From Bacteroidota bacterium (lineage in GTDB: Bacteria; Bacteroidota; Ignavibacteria; Ignavibacteriales; Ignavibacteriaceae): DNA of 8,894 bases. Below are positions 1 to 6,959 of this stretch, piece by piece (the first letter of the stretch is position 1; every line of letters starts with the position of its first letter). The translations under genes were made by a program, and so were the position numbers. The notes beneath the pieces were generated by a model. It saw nothing but the letters and a program-made list of their open reading frames with translations, was not told where the DNA came from and searched no databases. The DNA is taken from positions 1 to 8,894 of the forward strand of contig JAJYIL010000095.1 in assembly GCA_021790055.1 (NCBI GenBank), written 5' to 3'.

Positions 1-87
1 CACTGCAACACCGAATTAGATTTCCCTTTTAACGAAACTATATTTCCAGTTGCAAAAAGAAAGCTCCTGGATTACATAACCGATTAG
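1..87 (+). CDS. C-terminal end of an unrecognised protein (5' truncated)
   Basis: Frame 1 is open from the first base of the window to a TAG at 85-87, giving 28 residues that end in KRKLLDYITD. The composition is protein-like, with a mix of charged and hydrophobic residues, and the stop falls only 7 bp before the end of the convergent protease gene, as expected for two tail-to-tail genes. I do not recognise the family from so short a piece. A 29-codon open frame can also occur by chance, so the call rests mainly on its fit in the gap. No hairpin plus T-run terminator is visible between the two convergent stops. Confidence 0.5.
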   Translation, partial: HCNTELDFPFNETIFPVAKRKLLDYITD

Positions 88-94
88 AAAAAAA

Positions 95-2170
95 TTATCC
101 AACCAAAGCTATATAGTCGCCAAGGATATGTCCGGCTTCATCCAATTCCGGATCCTCTTTAGAATTGTCATCCGGAAGCGGTACTTCACCCTTTTTCAGC
201 AGCTTTAAGCCCATCTCTTTTCGACGCGCATTTTCCTGCTCGAATTGTTTTTGTTCGAGCTCATCTTTTTCTTTTGTTCTTTCAGCAAGATTAAGAGAAA
301 TTGTTTTGTGATTATTCTCCTCTTTAAATTCTTTTATCTCATCGACATATCTATTCCATTCAGGATCTTTACCGTCAATCCTTTCATCGTGCATTTTTAC
401 TAATTCCGACACATATTTTTTAGTGTTGCCGAACGGAATAAAGGCAGTTGAGCTTATTTGATCCCAGGGCAAGCAACTCGGCTCTACACTTTCGCCGTAT
501 TCTTTAGGATCTATTGCCGAAGGAAATATAATATCTGGAGTTACACCAAGGCGCTGCGTACTTTCGCCGTTTATCCGGTAAAACTTTGCAATTGTAAGCT
601 TAACTTGTCCAAGCTTATGCGAAGAGTTTGGCATTAAGCGGTTTAAGTCAATCAAATTTTGTACGGTACCTTTACCGTAAGTTTGTTCACCAATAATTAG
701 ACCGCGCCCATAATCTTTAATTGCCGCCGTAAAAATTTCTGACGCCGAAGCGCTAAGCCTGTTGACAAGAATGGCAAGCGGACCGCTGTAATCGATAGAA
801 GAATCCGGATCGTCTTCAACTCTTATGCTTCCATCGGAGCTCTTTATTTGAACGACGGGACCGTTCTTTATAAACAGCCCGGTTAATTTTATAGCTTCTT
901 CAAGCGCGCCGCCGCCGTTGTTTCTTAAATCGATTATAATCCCTTGTACATTCTGCTGCTTTAATCCGGCAAGCAGCTTTGCCACGTCGCGTGTAGTGCT
1001 CTTGTAATTCTTATCGCCTCTCTGTTCAGCTTCAAAGTCGCTGTAGAAGGCAGGAATTGTAATAACGCCGAGCTTGTATTCTTTACCGTTTTCCTTAATA
1101 TTTAAAATCTTATCCTTTGCTGATTGTTCTTCCAGGGTAATTTTAGCTCTAACCAAAGTAATCTCCTTGGGTTGTCCATTTATTCCTTCCGACGCAGGAA
1201 TAATTTGGAGCCTAACAATGCTTCCTTTAGGACCTCTAATTAACTGAACTACGTCCGTAATACGCCATCCAATAACATCAACCATAGAGCCGTCTTTTCC
1301 CTGGGCAACGCCTATAATCTTATCGTTTTGATGAATCTGTTTACTCTTATACGCAGGACCTCCGGGAATAACTTCGGCTACCTTTGTGTATTCATCTTCA
1401 GTTTGAAGCTGAGCGCCGATTCCTTCAAGCGATCTTGACATATCGATTTTAAAATTTTCTGAAGTACTTGGCGACATATAATTGGTATGAGGATCAAGGG
1501 ATTCAGTAAACGAGTTTTCGAAAAGCTGGAAGACGTCTTCACTTGAATACTGCATCAATGCCCGGCGAAGGCTTTCGTACCGCTTTGTAAGAAGCGAATC
1601 AATTGCGCCTTGCTTTTTACCTGCAAGAAGCAAATTGAGTTCATCGTTCTTAACTTTTTTTCTCCAAAGGTCATTCATCTCGGTAGTATCCTTAATCCAG
1701 GGGGCTTTAGTTCTATCCAGTTGAAAGTCTTCTTTTTTTGTAAAATCAAATCCTTTTTTTAATAGTTGTTCGGAGTAATTGATTCTATCATTTAACCTTT
1801 CTTTGAATATATTGAAAATTTTATAAGCAGGGTGAAGGTCACCGTCTTTAATATCATTATCAAGCTGGTACCTGTATTTATCAAAGTCGGCAATGTCTGA
1901 CGCGTAAAAGTACATTCTATTGTTATCCAATGACTTAAGGTACCGGTTAAATACTACATTGGAAAGAGAATCATCAAGCTTAAATTTCCTATAATGGTAT
2001 CTTTGAAGAATAGTGGCAATCAGCTCATCTTCAGTCGACATATATCGCTTTGGTTGGACAGTTGCGGACGTGTCTACCGGATCGGGAACAGAATTTTTGT
2101 ACTTTAAAGTCCGGGCTAAAAATAAATTAGCAGCAATTACCAGTAGAATTAAGACGAAGATTTTCTTCAT
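95..2170 (-). CDS. prc: Carboxy-terminal (tail-specific) processing protease, S41 family, Prc/Tsp type
   Basis: Periplasmic serine protease that degrades or trims proteins from their C termini. Numbering is from the ATG at 2170 (691 aa). The N terminus MKK plus about 18 hydrophobic residues is a signal peptide or anchor. A helical N-terminal region (about 40-235) leads into a PDZ domain opening at EGIGAQL (249-255) and running to about 335, followed by the S41 core with DLRNNGGG (414-421), SASASE (473-478) and YGKGTVQ. Spacing to E. coli Prc makes Ser475 the nucleophile and Lys500 the general base (25 residues apart, as in Prc). A charged, probably coiled C-terminal extension (about 560-691) matches the DUF3340-type tail of long Prc proteins. 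An in-frame ATG at 2194 would add 8 residues. I prefer 2170 because it opens directly with the MKK signal sequence and has a weak GAG 9 bases upstream, while 2194 has no visible binding site. All catalytic residues are present. It appears monocistronic. Confidence 0.95.
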   Translation of the reverse strand: MKKIFVLILLVIAANLFLARTLKYKNSVPDPVDTSATVQPKRYMSTEDELIATILQRYHYRKFKLDDSLSNVVFNRYLKSLDNNRMYFYASDIADFDKYRYQLDNDIKDGDLHPAYKIFNIFKERLNDRINYSEQLLKKGFDFTKKEDFQLDRTKAPWIKDTTEMNDLWRKKVKNDELNLLLAGKKQGAIDSLLTKRYESLRRALMQYSSEDVFQLFENSFTESLDPHTNYMSPSTSENFKIDMSRSLEGIGAQLQTEDEYTKVAEVIPGGPAYKSKQIHQNDKIIGVAQGKDGSMVDVIGWRITDVVQLIRGPKGSIVRLQIIPASEGINGQPKEITLVRAKITLEEQSAKDKILNIKENGKEYKLGVITIPAFYSDFEAEQRGDKNYKSTTRDVAKLLAGLKQQNVQGIIIDLRNNGGGALEEAIKLTGLFIKNGPVVQIKSSDGSIRVEDDPDSSIDYSGPLAILVNRLSASASEIFTAAIKDYGRGLIIGEQTYGKGTVQNLIDLNRLMPNSSHKLGQVKLTIAKFYRINGESTQRLGVTPDIIFPSAIDPKEYGESVEPSCLPWDQISSTAFIPFGNTKKYVSELVKMHDERIDGKDPEWNRYVDEIKEFKEENNHKTISLNLAERTKEKDELEQKQFEQENARRKEMGLKLLKKGEVPLPDDNSKEDPELDEAGHILGDYIALVG

Positions 2171-2194
2171 AAGATTTCTCGTTTGTTGTGTCAT

Positions 2195-2685
2195 GTAAAT
2201 TTTAATATTAGACTTCTAACTAAATTTAATAATTATTGAAATCCGCTTAAGTGGACTTTCTTTACCATACAGGAAATCGAATACAAATCCTGGTAGGAAA
2301 TAAAATAAATATACGTTCTAAATATCCGAAATTATTAGATGTAATAAAAACCATTTTGTTCCGATCTTTCCAGTATTAAAACTGCCGGAACTGTTTCAAT
2401 TCTACTCAGTGTAGATTCCACTAAAAACGTAGTTGATATGTCAATTAGATCGGTAACGATACAAATATTTTAGAAGGTAATAGAAACGTTTTAAGAGGGT
2501 TTCTCTGGATTTTCATATTGGATTTGAAGGCTTGCTAGTCAATGTAGTTAATGATTTGTTCTATAATTCAATTGTTTTAATTTATTTATAAAAATCAGGA
2601 AGCCCTGGATACTTTCAATTCATTCAGCTAAAGAATCATGCGAATTACGGCAAAATACAAAATAGAAAAATTATTTGTAAATTCT
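2195..2685. other. Noncoding gap of about 490 bp upstream of prc
   Basis: I find no credible gene or gene remnant here. The prc promoter must lie in the left part, but no confident -35/-10 pair stands out; a TAATAT at about 2205-2210 (minus strand) lacks a good partner. Three imperfect dyads are visible: a 14-bp near-palindrome at 2242-2255, an interrupted TACC-AGGA / TCCT-GGTA pair at 2263-2295, and GTTCCG / CGGAAC at 2358-2391 enclosing a CAGT / ACTG pair. None is followed by a T-run on either strand, so I do not call a terminator for the regulator gene that ends at 2686. Confidence 0.6.
2242..2255. promoter_or_regulatory. Near-palindrome upstream of prc (candidate operator)
   Basis: TCCGCTTAAGTGGA is a 14-bp dyad with a single mismatched pair (G opposite T; form TCCRCTTAAGYGGA). 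It lies about 72 bp upstream of the preferred prc start codon at 2170. The symmetry is seen directly. A role as a protein-binding site is inference, and a dyad this short may be chance. Confidence 0.2.
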
Positions 2686-3666
2686 TCAGGCAATTAGTCC
2701 GCGGTTGTATTTGTTTCTATATTGTATCGGCGATAGACCGGTGATTCTTTTGAAAGTTACGCGGAATGCCTTGGGATCTGCATAGCCAACTTTGTACATC
2801 ACTTCGTTAATATTATTTCGTGAAGACTCAAGACTTATTTTGGCGGCTTCAATCTTCACGCGATGGATATATTCATTTACCGTATTGCTGGTTGCTTTCT
2901 TAAATCTCCGCTCAAGGCTGCGGCGGCTTAATGCAAGCATATCTGCTAATTGCTCAATTGTTATTTTCTCATTAAAGTTTTTCTCAATATACTCCTGAGC
3001 TTTCTTTATTTCTTCATCATCATGTTCTTTCTGTCCTCTGAAAATAATGAAAGACGACTGGCTGTCCATTGCAATATCTATCATAAAGGCTTTTGAGGTA
3101 AGAACGGCAACTTCACGTCCTGCATATTTTTCAATTAAGTAAATAAGCAGATTCAAATACGAATAAGCACCTCCGCTTGTATAGATACCGTCTTGAGCAG
3201 TCATTATTTTGTCGTCAAGGAGTTCGATATCGGGGAACATATTTCTAAATTCATTTGCAGAAGCCCAATGAGTAGTGCATTGTTTTCCTTTAAGCAAGCC
3301 GGTAGAGGCAAGGAAAAAGGCGCCGATACAAAAGCTGACTATCTCTGCACCGTTTTTATATTGATCGATAATCCATGGAATGAATTCTTTGTTTAGCTCG
3401 CGTGCTTTAACCGGATCGCCGTGTAATGCAGGGATAAAAATTAAATCAGTTTTGCTCACATCCTTTATCAACGTATTTGGAGTAACAGTGAACAGTCCCG
3501 TGGATTGTTTTGCCTCCCTGGAAATTCCGACAAGTTGAATGTCAAATACAGGAGGTCTACCCATTTCTTTCACCAAATTATTTACCTCAGAAAGTATCTG
3601 GTGCGTGCCTTCTATATTTACAAGGCTGGTATGTCCTTCCAAAATAAGTATAGAAACATGTTTCAT
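2686..3666 (-). CDS. GlxA/FtrA-type AraC family regulator with N-terminal DJ-1/PfpI domain
   Basis: A 326-residue one-component transcription regulator of the GlxA subfamily. Residues 1-190 form a class I glutamine amidotransferase-like (DJ-1/PfpI) domain, probably the ligand sensor, with the nucleophile-elbow motif SFCIGAFFLA (Cys113) and the family motif TTHW (131-134). Residues about 217-320 form the AraC/XylS DNA-binding domain with two helix-turn-helix units: ITIEQLADMLALSRRSLERRFKK, then the second helix pair ending in VGYADPKAFRVTFKRITGLSPIQYR. Length and domain order are normal for the family. The ATG at 3666 is preceded by AAGGATAAT, a good ribosome binding site. Family members sense varied small molecules, and the sequence does not say which. 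It lies 121 bp downstream of the DUF1697 gene on the same strand, so it could be an operon tail or have its own promoter in that gap. It may control neighbouring genes (inference). Confidence 0.9.
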   Translation of the reverse strand: MKHVSILILEGHTSLVNIEGTHQILSEVNNLVKEMGRPPVFDIQLVGISREAKQSTGLFTVTPNTLIKDVSKTDLIFIPALHGDPVKARELNKEFIPWIIDQYKNGAEIVSFCIGAFFLASTGLLKGKQCTTHWASANEFRNMFPDIELLDDKIMTAQDGIYTSGGAYSYLNLLIYLIEKYAGREVAVLTSKAFMIDIAMDSQSSFIIFRGQKEHDDEEIKKAQEYIEKNFNEKITIEQLADMLALSRRSLERRFKKATSNTVNEYIHRVKIEAAKISLESSRNNINEVMYKVGYADPKAFRVTFKRITGLSPIQYRNKYNRGLIA

Positions 3667-3752
3667 ATTATCCTTGTAGATTTGTGTAAGTAAGCAATAA
3701 CAAGATAATAAAAATATAACTGAATGATTTTATAATTTGATGTAAATAGCAG

Positions 3753-3778
3753 TTTGCTGTGTTACAATTCACAGTAAA
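3753..3778. promoter_or_regulatory. Inverted repeat in the gap before the AraC-type regulator
   Basis: TTTGCTGTG and CACAGTAAA flank an 8-base loop, TTACAATT. All positions pair except one G-T. The dyad lies 87 bp upstream of the regulator start codon and about 10 bp downstream of the DUF1697 stop. It has no T-run on the minus strand, so an operator (perhaps autoregulatory) is as likely as a terminator. No convincing promoter hexamers were found in this 121-bp gap. Confidence 0.3.
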
Positions 3779-3787
3779 TTTGCAGGA

Positions 3788-4321
3788 CTAAAGCTCAGCA
3801 ATTTTCAAGATCGTATTCCAGTTCCGTGTAGTTACGTTTTTACCATACTCTTTTTCAATTGCTTCCATTGCCGCCGGAGTGCCTTTTATGGAAAGATCGA
3901 GTACAGAGAAAACTGAACCATTCGCTGATGAAATTATTTTAAATGATTGGTCATGTAAAATATGACTTGACAAAGACTCGCTACTTACTTTTTCAGAAAG
4001 AAAAGTCACGTACAATCTTGTCTTAGGAGTAACAGTAATTCTTTTAAAAGGATCGAGTATAATCAGATTTTTAATGTCGTCGAAAGTTCTAAGTAATACC
4101 GGCACGGGAAACTTAAATGCTTTTTCAATTGCAGATGAAATTTTAGTTTGTAATTCGTCAATGCTGACGGAATCGGACTCAAATATAACGTTACCGGATG
4201 CCAGAATAGTTTTCACATTAAGAAGACCAGTTTTCTCAAGAACTTTTTTAAGCTCCGCCATTGGAACTTTTTTATTTCCGCCGACATTTATGCCGCGAAG
4301 AAAAGCAGCGTACTTTTGCAT
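3788..4321 (-). CDS. DUF1697 domain-containing protein
   Basis: A 177-residue cytosolic protein with no signal peptide or membrane segment. The N terminus carries the family hallmark LRGINVGGNKKVPM (residues 8-21), followed by ASGNVIF (41-47) in the predicted beta-alpha-beta part, and the C terminus ends NWNTILKIAEL as in many members. Length is typical. The biochemical function of DUF1697 proteins is not established, so none is assigned. It starts 29 bp after the YdeI-like gene ends on the same strand, which suggests co-transcription with that gene and the luciferase-domain gene. The ribosome binding site before the ATG is weak (ACGG about 10 bases upstream), consistent with translation inside an operon. 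Confidence 0.9.
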   Translation of the reverse strand: MQKYAAFLRGINVGGNKKVPMAELKKVLEKTGLLNVKTILASGNVIFESDSVSIDELQTKISSAIEKAFKFPVPVLLRTFDDIKNLIILDPFKRITVTPKTRLYVTFLSEKVSSESLSSHILHDQSFKIISSANGSVFSVLDLSIKGTPAAMEAIEKEYGKNVTTRNWNTILKIAEL

Positions 4322-4350
4322 ATTATAACCGTAATTAATTTTTAAGTAAC

Positions 4351-4932
4351 TTAATGAAACTTTTCGTCCTTCGAAAGCATTTTGATAATCTTTACTATCT
4401 GCTTTTCTCTTGTCTCCGGCTTCTTAGCTGTTTGAAGACGCCAGGCAATCGAATATAAATTGGCGCGGTTGAGCGTCTGGAAAAAGTTAAATGCTTTTTT
4501 ATCCTTGGAAAGCCGCTTCAAAAAATCTTCGGGAATCTTCATATCAGCAGGTGAATCGTATGCTTTTTCCCATCTGCCATCAGCTTTAGCTGCTTCTATT
4601 TCTTCAAAGCCTGCCGGTTCCATTACTCCTAACTCAATTAATTTTTCTACACGCTCCGCATTCTTCCTGGACCAAATGCTCTTTGTTCTTCTTGGAGTAA
4701 ATTTTTGAAGCCACGATTTATCGTCAAACTTATTTAGCTGACCGTCGATCCAGCCGAAGCATAATGCTTCGTCCAGCGCCTCTCCATGAGTAATTGAAGA
4801 GCAGCCAGAATCTTTTTTATAAAACCTAATCCATATTCCGAATGATGAATTATAATTCTTCTCCAGCCATTTGCGAAACTCATTTTGAGTTATAAATGAT
4901 ATTATTTCAACGTCATTGGTTTGCTTCTTCAT
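4351..4932 (-). CDS. YdeI/OmpD-associated (OmdA) family protein
   Basis: A 193-residue protein of the YdeI/OmdA family, annotated in databases as YdeI/OmpD-associated or bacteriocin-protection proteins; the molecular role is poorly defined. Diagnostic segments are an N-terminal WLEKNYNSSFGIWIRFYKK (22-40), EALDEALCFGWIDGQ (51-65) and FTPRRTKSIWSRKN (78-91), followed by a helical C-terminal half ending in a lysine-rich segment. There is no signal peptide. Its start codon lies inside the end of the upstream luciferase-domain gene (20-bp overlap, 4913-4932), and AAGAGA lies just upstream of the ATG, so translational coupling is likely. Length is usual for the family and no key motif appears to be missing. 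Confidence 0.9.
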   Translation of the reverse strand: MKKQTNDVEIISFITQNEFRKWLEKNYNSSFGIWIRFYKKDSGCSSITHGEALDEALCFGWIDGQLNKFDDKSWLQKFTPRRTKSIWSRKNAERVEKLIELGVMEPAGFEEIEAAKADGRWEKAYDSPADMKIPEDFLKRLSKDKKAFNFFQTLNRANLYSIAWRLQTAKKPETREKQIVKIIKMLSKDEKFH

Positions 4933-5272
4933 TTATTCTCTTCTTTAATTGTTCAACTGCCAGCAAATAAGATTTCTTTAAAAGAGTAATTGCACGATTA
5001 ATATCATTTTCATTTTTAATGAAGATACTGACCCAGCCGCTCTCTGGTAATATATGATGAGGTTCAGCTTCACCGCTTTCAACTATTTGATTCCTTATCT
5101 TCATGGGAAAAGGAATATCGACAAGAAAATTTCCATGCACATGTCCTATTTCTCTTTTGCCAAGCTTGTATTCCGTGCCGCCATAGCGATGGCTGCTTGA
5201 AGAAATTCCATCACACTCAATCATTGCTTGGTGAATTTTTTCACCGTTATCACTTAAAGTCAATTTATCCAC
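4913..5272 (-). CDS. Luciferase domain-containing protein (DUF5519-like), GTG start
   Basis: A 119-residue protein matching the small 'luciferase domain' family (DUF5519-like) by the motifs SSSSHRYGGTEYKLGKREIGHVHG (24-47), DIPFP (52-56) and AEPHHILPESGWVSIFI (69-85). The name derives from similarity to part of a fungal or other luciferase. Light production is not implied, and the function in bacteria is unknown. The start is GTG at 5272: AAGG sits 7 bases upstream, and an in-frame TAA at 5282-5284 rules out a longer N terminus. The next in-frame ATG (Met17) would leave the domain nearly unpreceded and has no binding site that I judged better. It is the first gene of the probable three-gene minus-strand operon and overlaps the YdeI-like gene. 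Confidence 0.85.
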   Translation of the reverse strand: MDKLTLSDNGEKIHQAMIECDGISSSSHRYGGTEYKLGKREIGHVHGNFLVDIPFPMKIRNQIVESGEAEPHHILPESGWVSIFIKNENDINRAITLLKKSYLLAVEQLKKRINEEANQ

Positions 5273-5281
5273 AACATCACC

Positions 5282-5374
5282 TTACTTTGAATTATTTAAT
5301 ATAGTTCTTTCAACAAAAAGACTATGTTTTCCCGGTCTCATCGATTCAATTATAATTTCTTCGTCGTTACCAGA
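5282..5374 (-). pseudogene. Possible gene remnant upstream of the luciferase-domain gene
   Basis: On the minus strand a stop-to-stop frame of 30 residues reads ...EEIIIESMRPGKHSLFVERT... and ends with the TAA at 5282-5284, immediately before the binding site of the GTG-start gene. It has protein-like composition but no start codon that gives a sensible protein. A second frame (5350-5460) overlaps its upstream end and could be joined by a one-base shift near 5360, but most of that frame lies in the repeat element described below, so the join is weak. I do not recognise a family. Chance is a real alternative. Confidence 0.2.
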
Positions 5375-5444
5375 TTATGATTGTGAGCAGCAGCTTGAAA
5401 GTTGTATCTGCCGCAATCAACCACCGAATCTGTCGTAATCGCAC

Positions 5445-5467
5445 CTTTTGCATTGAGTCTTCAAAAG
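5445..5467 (+). other. Hairpin within element copy 1
   Basis: CTTTTG (5445-5450) pairs with CAAAAG (5462-5467) around an 11-base loop. The matching hairpin in copy 2 has CTTTCG / CGAAAG: the pair T5449-A5463 is replaced by C8137-G8152, a compensatory change. No T-run follows, so it is not a terminator. Confidence 0.5.
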
Positions 5468-5472
5468 TTAAG

Positions 5473-5491
5473 TTTGAATTAACAATTCAAA
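5473..5491. promoter_or_regulatory. Perfect 8-bp inverted repeat ahead of the GyrI-DinB gene
   Basis: TTTGAATT and AATTCAAA flank AAC, giving a perfect dyad 31 bp upstream of the chosen start codon at 5523 in the divergent promoter region. Only the right arm is kept in element copy 2, so the dyad is specific to this gene. It overlaps a weak promoter-like pair (TTGAAT at 5474, GATAAC at 5498, 18-bp spacer) and could be an operator; AT-rich chance symmetry is the alternative. Confidence 0.3.
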
Positions 5492-5510
5492 TATGCGGAT
5501 AACAAAAATT

Positions 5511-5515
5511 AAGGA
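5511..5515 (+). promoter_or_regulatory. Ribosome binding site that decides the GyrI-DinB start
   Basis: AAGGA lies 7 bases before the ATG at 5523, matching the spacing before the genes at 6483, 6960 and 8232. The earlier in-frame ATG at 5493 has no binding site and abuts the inverted repeat, so 5523 is the better start. Confidence 0.75.
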
Positions 5516-5522
5516 ACCTGAA

Positions 5523-6443
5523 ATGGAAAAATATTTTCTGAAAGATGACATTAAACTTATTTGTGTGGCGGCAAAATCTTTTCCCGGCGGTGTAATGGAG
5601 GCGTTTGAAATCCTCGGAGAAAAAGTAAATACAAAGAAGGGAAGAAGACTATTCGGAATTTCTTTACCAGGCAGAGACGGAAAACTAATTTATAAAGCTG
5701 CCGCCAATCAAAATTATGATGGCGAAGCAGATAAACTTGGATGCGAATCTTTTATAATTAAGAAAGGAACTTACAATGTTATTGTCATTTCGGATTTCAT
5801 GAATAATATTCAGGACATCGGAAAAGCATTTGACGAAATTCTGAAAGATCCGCTTATCGACCCTAACGGATGCTGCGTGGAAATGTACTTGAATGAAAAA
5901 GATGTAAGGTGTATGGTTCGTCTTAATCCGGAGAAAGTTCTGGATAATGAAAAAGCTGATGAACTTGAAAATACCTTGAATAAATTTACAGGTATTATCT
6001 CTTCTTTAAATGACGATCTTCTAAATAAGGAATCCCGAGACGGAAGCTGGACATTAGGTCAGATAGGGAAACATGTTATAAAAGTCAATTCAGTATTTCT
6101 TAAGCAGCTCAACGGAAAGGTGGAAGATACAAAAAGAAAATACGATGAAAAAGCCGAAGATATTAAAGCCAGATTTTTGAACTTTGAAATAAATATTAAG
6201 TCGCCTGAGCGCGTTTTGCCCGAAACGACTAATTACAACAAAGATGAATTACTAAAATCCCTGAAAGAAATTAACAGCGGAATTATAGAAGCGGCAAAAA
6301 CTTTGGACGTAACAAAGACCTGCAAAATGTTTGAAGTTCCAGTGCTCGGTTATTTAACAAGGTACGAGATAATTTACTTTGTAACTTATCATACGAAAAG
6401 GCATATTCACTTTCTGGAAAAGAGAATCCAGAGTCTTAATTAG
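5523..6443 (+). CDS. GyrI-like domain fused to a DinB-like domain
   Basis: A 306-residue cytosolic protein numbered from the ATG at 5523. Residues about 5-138 resemble a GyrI-like small-molecule-binding domain: FPGGVMEAF (20-28), LFGISLPGRDGKLIYKAA (43-60), IIKKGTYNVIVISDF (78-92), and CCVEMY (117-122) with the acidic Glu120 in the usual ligand-pocket position, ending CMVRLNP. Residues about 145-306 form a DinB-like four-helix bundle: DGSWTLGQIGKHVIKVN (173-189) supplies His184, and YHTKRHIHFLEKR (289-301) supplies His290 and His294, the three-histidine metal site seen in DinB-like proteins. GyrI-like domains usually act as effector modules or stand-alone sequestering proteins, and DinB-like proteins include thiol transferases; the activity here is unknown. 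There is no DNA-binding domain. It is the first gene of the plus-strand block, 39 bp before the SRPBCC gene. It ends with TAG, so TAG is a normal stop in this genome. Confidence 0.8.
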   Translation: MEKYFLKDDIKLICVAAKSFPGGVMEAFEILGEKVNTKKGRRLFGISLPGRDGKLIYKAAANQNYDGEADKLGCESFIIKKGTYNVIVISDFMNNIQDIGKAFDEILKDPLIDPNGCCVEMYLNEKDVRCMVRLNPEKVLDNEKADELENTLNKFTGIISSLNDDLLNKESRDGSWTLGQIGKHVIKVNSVFLKQLNGKVEDTKRKYDEKAEDIKARFLNFEINIKSPERVLPETTNYNKDELLKSLKEINSGIIEAAKTLDVTKTCKMFEVPVLGYLTRYEIIYFVTYHTKRHIHFLEKRIQSLN

Positions 6444-6482
6444 TAAAATCAATAATTAATAAAATTCATAAGGAGAAAAATT

Positions 6483-6929
6483 ATGTCGACAATAAAACTT
6501 CATCGCGTTCTTAAAGCACCACCCGAAAAAGTTTATCGTGCCTTTCTTGATGCCGATGCTCAGGCAAAATGGCTGCCGCCAAACGGGTTCACCTGCAAAG
6601 TACATCATCTGGATGCTAAAGTTGGCGGAACATATAAAATGTCGTTTACAAATTTTTCAACCGGGAAAAGTCATTCGTTTGGAGGTAAATATCTTGAACT
6701 TGAGCCGAGTAAACATATTAGATATTCCGATAAATTTGACGATCCTAATATGCCGGGAGAAATAATAGCTACAATTAATATCAAACAAGTTTCCTGCGGC
6801 TCGGATGTTAGCATTGTCCAAGAAGGTGTGCCGGATGCTATTCCACCGGAAATGTGCTATCTCGGCTGGCAGGAATCACTCGATCAATTGATTAAGCTTG
6901 TTGAACCGGTAATTCAGGTTGAGAATTAA
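6483..6929 (+). CDS. SRPBCC family protein (AHSA1-like)
   Basis: A 148-residue single-domain protein of the SRPBCC (START/Bet v1-like) superfamily, AHSA1-like branch. It opens with the typical strand-helix KLHRVLKAPPEKVYRAFLDADAQAKWLPP (5-33), where the helix leads to a conserved Trp30, then GGTYKMSFTNF (48-58), a central beta sheet, and the long C-terminal helix GWQESLDQLIKLVEP (128-142) that covers the ligand cavity. Members bind hydrophobic small molecules or act as accessory proteins; the ligand cannot be read from sequence. AAGGAG lies 7 bases before the ATG, the strongest binding site in the window. It sits 39 bp after the GyrI-DinB gene and 30 bp before the reductase gene, so co-transcription is likely. 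Confidence 0.9.
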   Translation: MSTIKLHRVLKAPPEKVYRAFLDADAQAKWLPPNGFTCKVHHLDAKVGGTYKMSFTNFSTGKSHSFGGKYLELEPSKHIRYSDKFDDPNMPGEIIATINIKQVSCGSDVSIVQEGVPDAIPPEMCYLGWQESLDQLIKLVEPVIQVEN

Positions 6930-6959
6930 AATATTAAATTCAATAAAAGGAAAAATAAA

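Larger units (their letters stand above)
5409..5522 (+). repeat. Structured leader/repeat element, copy 1 (before the GyrI-DinB gene)
   Basis: This stretch is homologous to 8097-8231. Shared parts in order: a left block 5409-5447 (27 of 39 bases identical to 8097-8135, no gaps, opening with TGCCGCA); a hairpin at 5445-5467; AAAGT-TAAGTTTG (copy 2: AAAGTAAATTTG); the motif AATTCAA-N4-GCGGATA at 5484-5501; AAAAAT; and AGGAACCTGAAATG, which includes the start codon of the next gene. The centre differs in length, so this copy is about 20 bp shorter. It could be a 5' leader RNA or a dispersed DNA repeat. The rest of the divergent gap (5273-5408) shows only the weak remnant noted separately. Confidence 0.6.

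Noticed and set aside
2013..2198. Plus-strand open frames opposite prc, the regulator, DUF1697, YdeI-like and VOC genes
   Set aside because: They are antisense shadows of clearly recognised proteins, with no binding sites or family motifs of their own.
2401..2415. Small hairpin TCTAC-TCAGT-GTAGA as a terminator for the regulator gene
   Set aside because: The stem is only 5 bp, lies about 270 bp past the stop codon, and has no T-run on the relevant strand.
3773..3784. Exact 12-base match AGTAAATTTGCA to 8155-8166, a possible third copy of the element
   Set aside because: No other part of the element (TGCCGCA block, AATTCAA-N4-GCGGATA, AGGAACCT) is nearby, and a 12-base match is expected by chance in an AT-rich window of this size.
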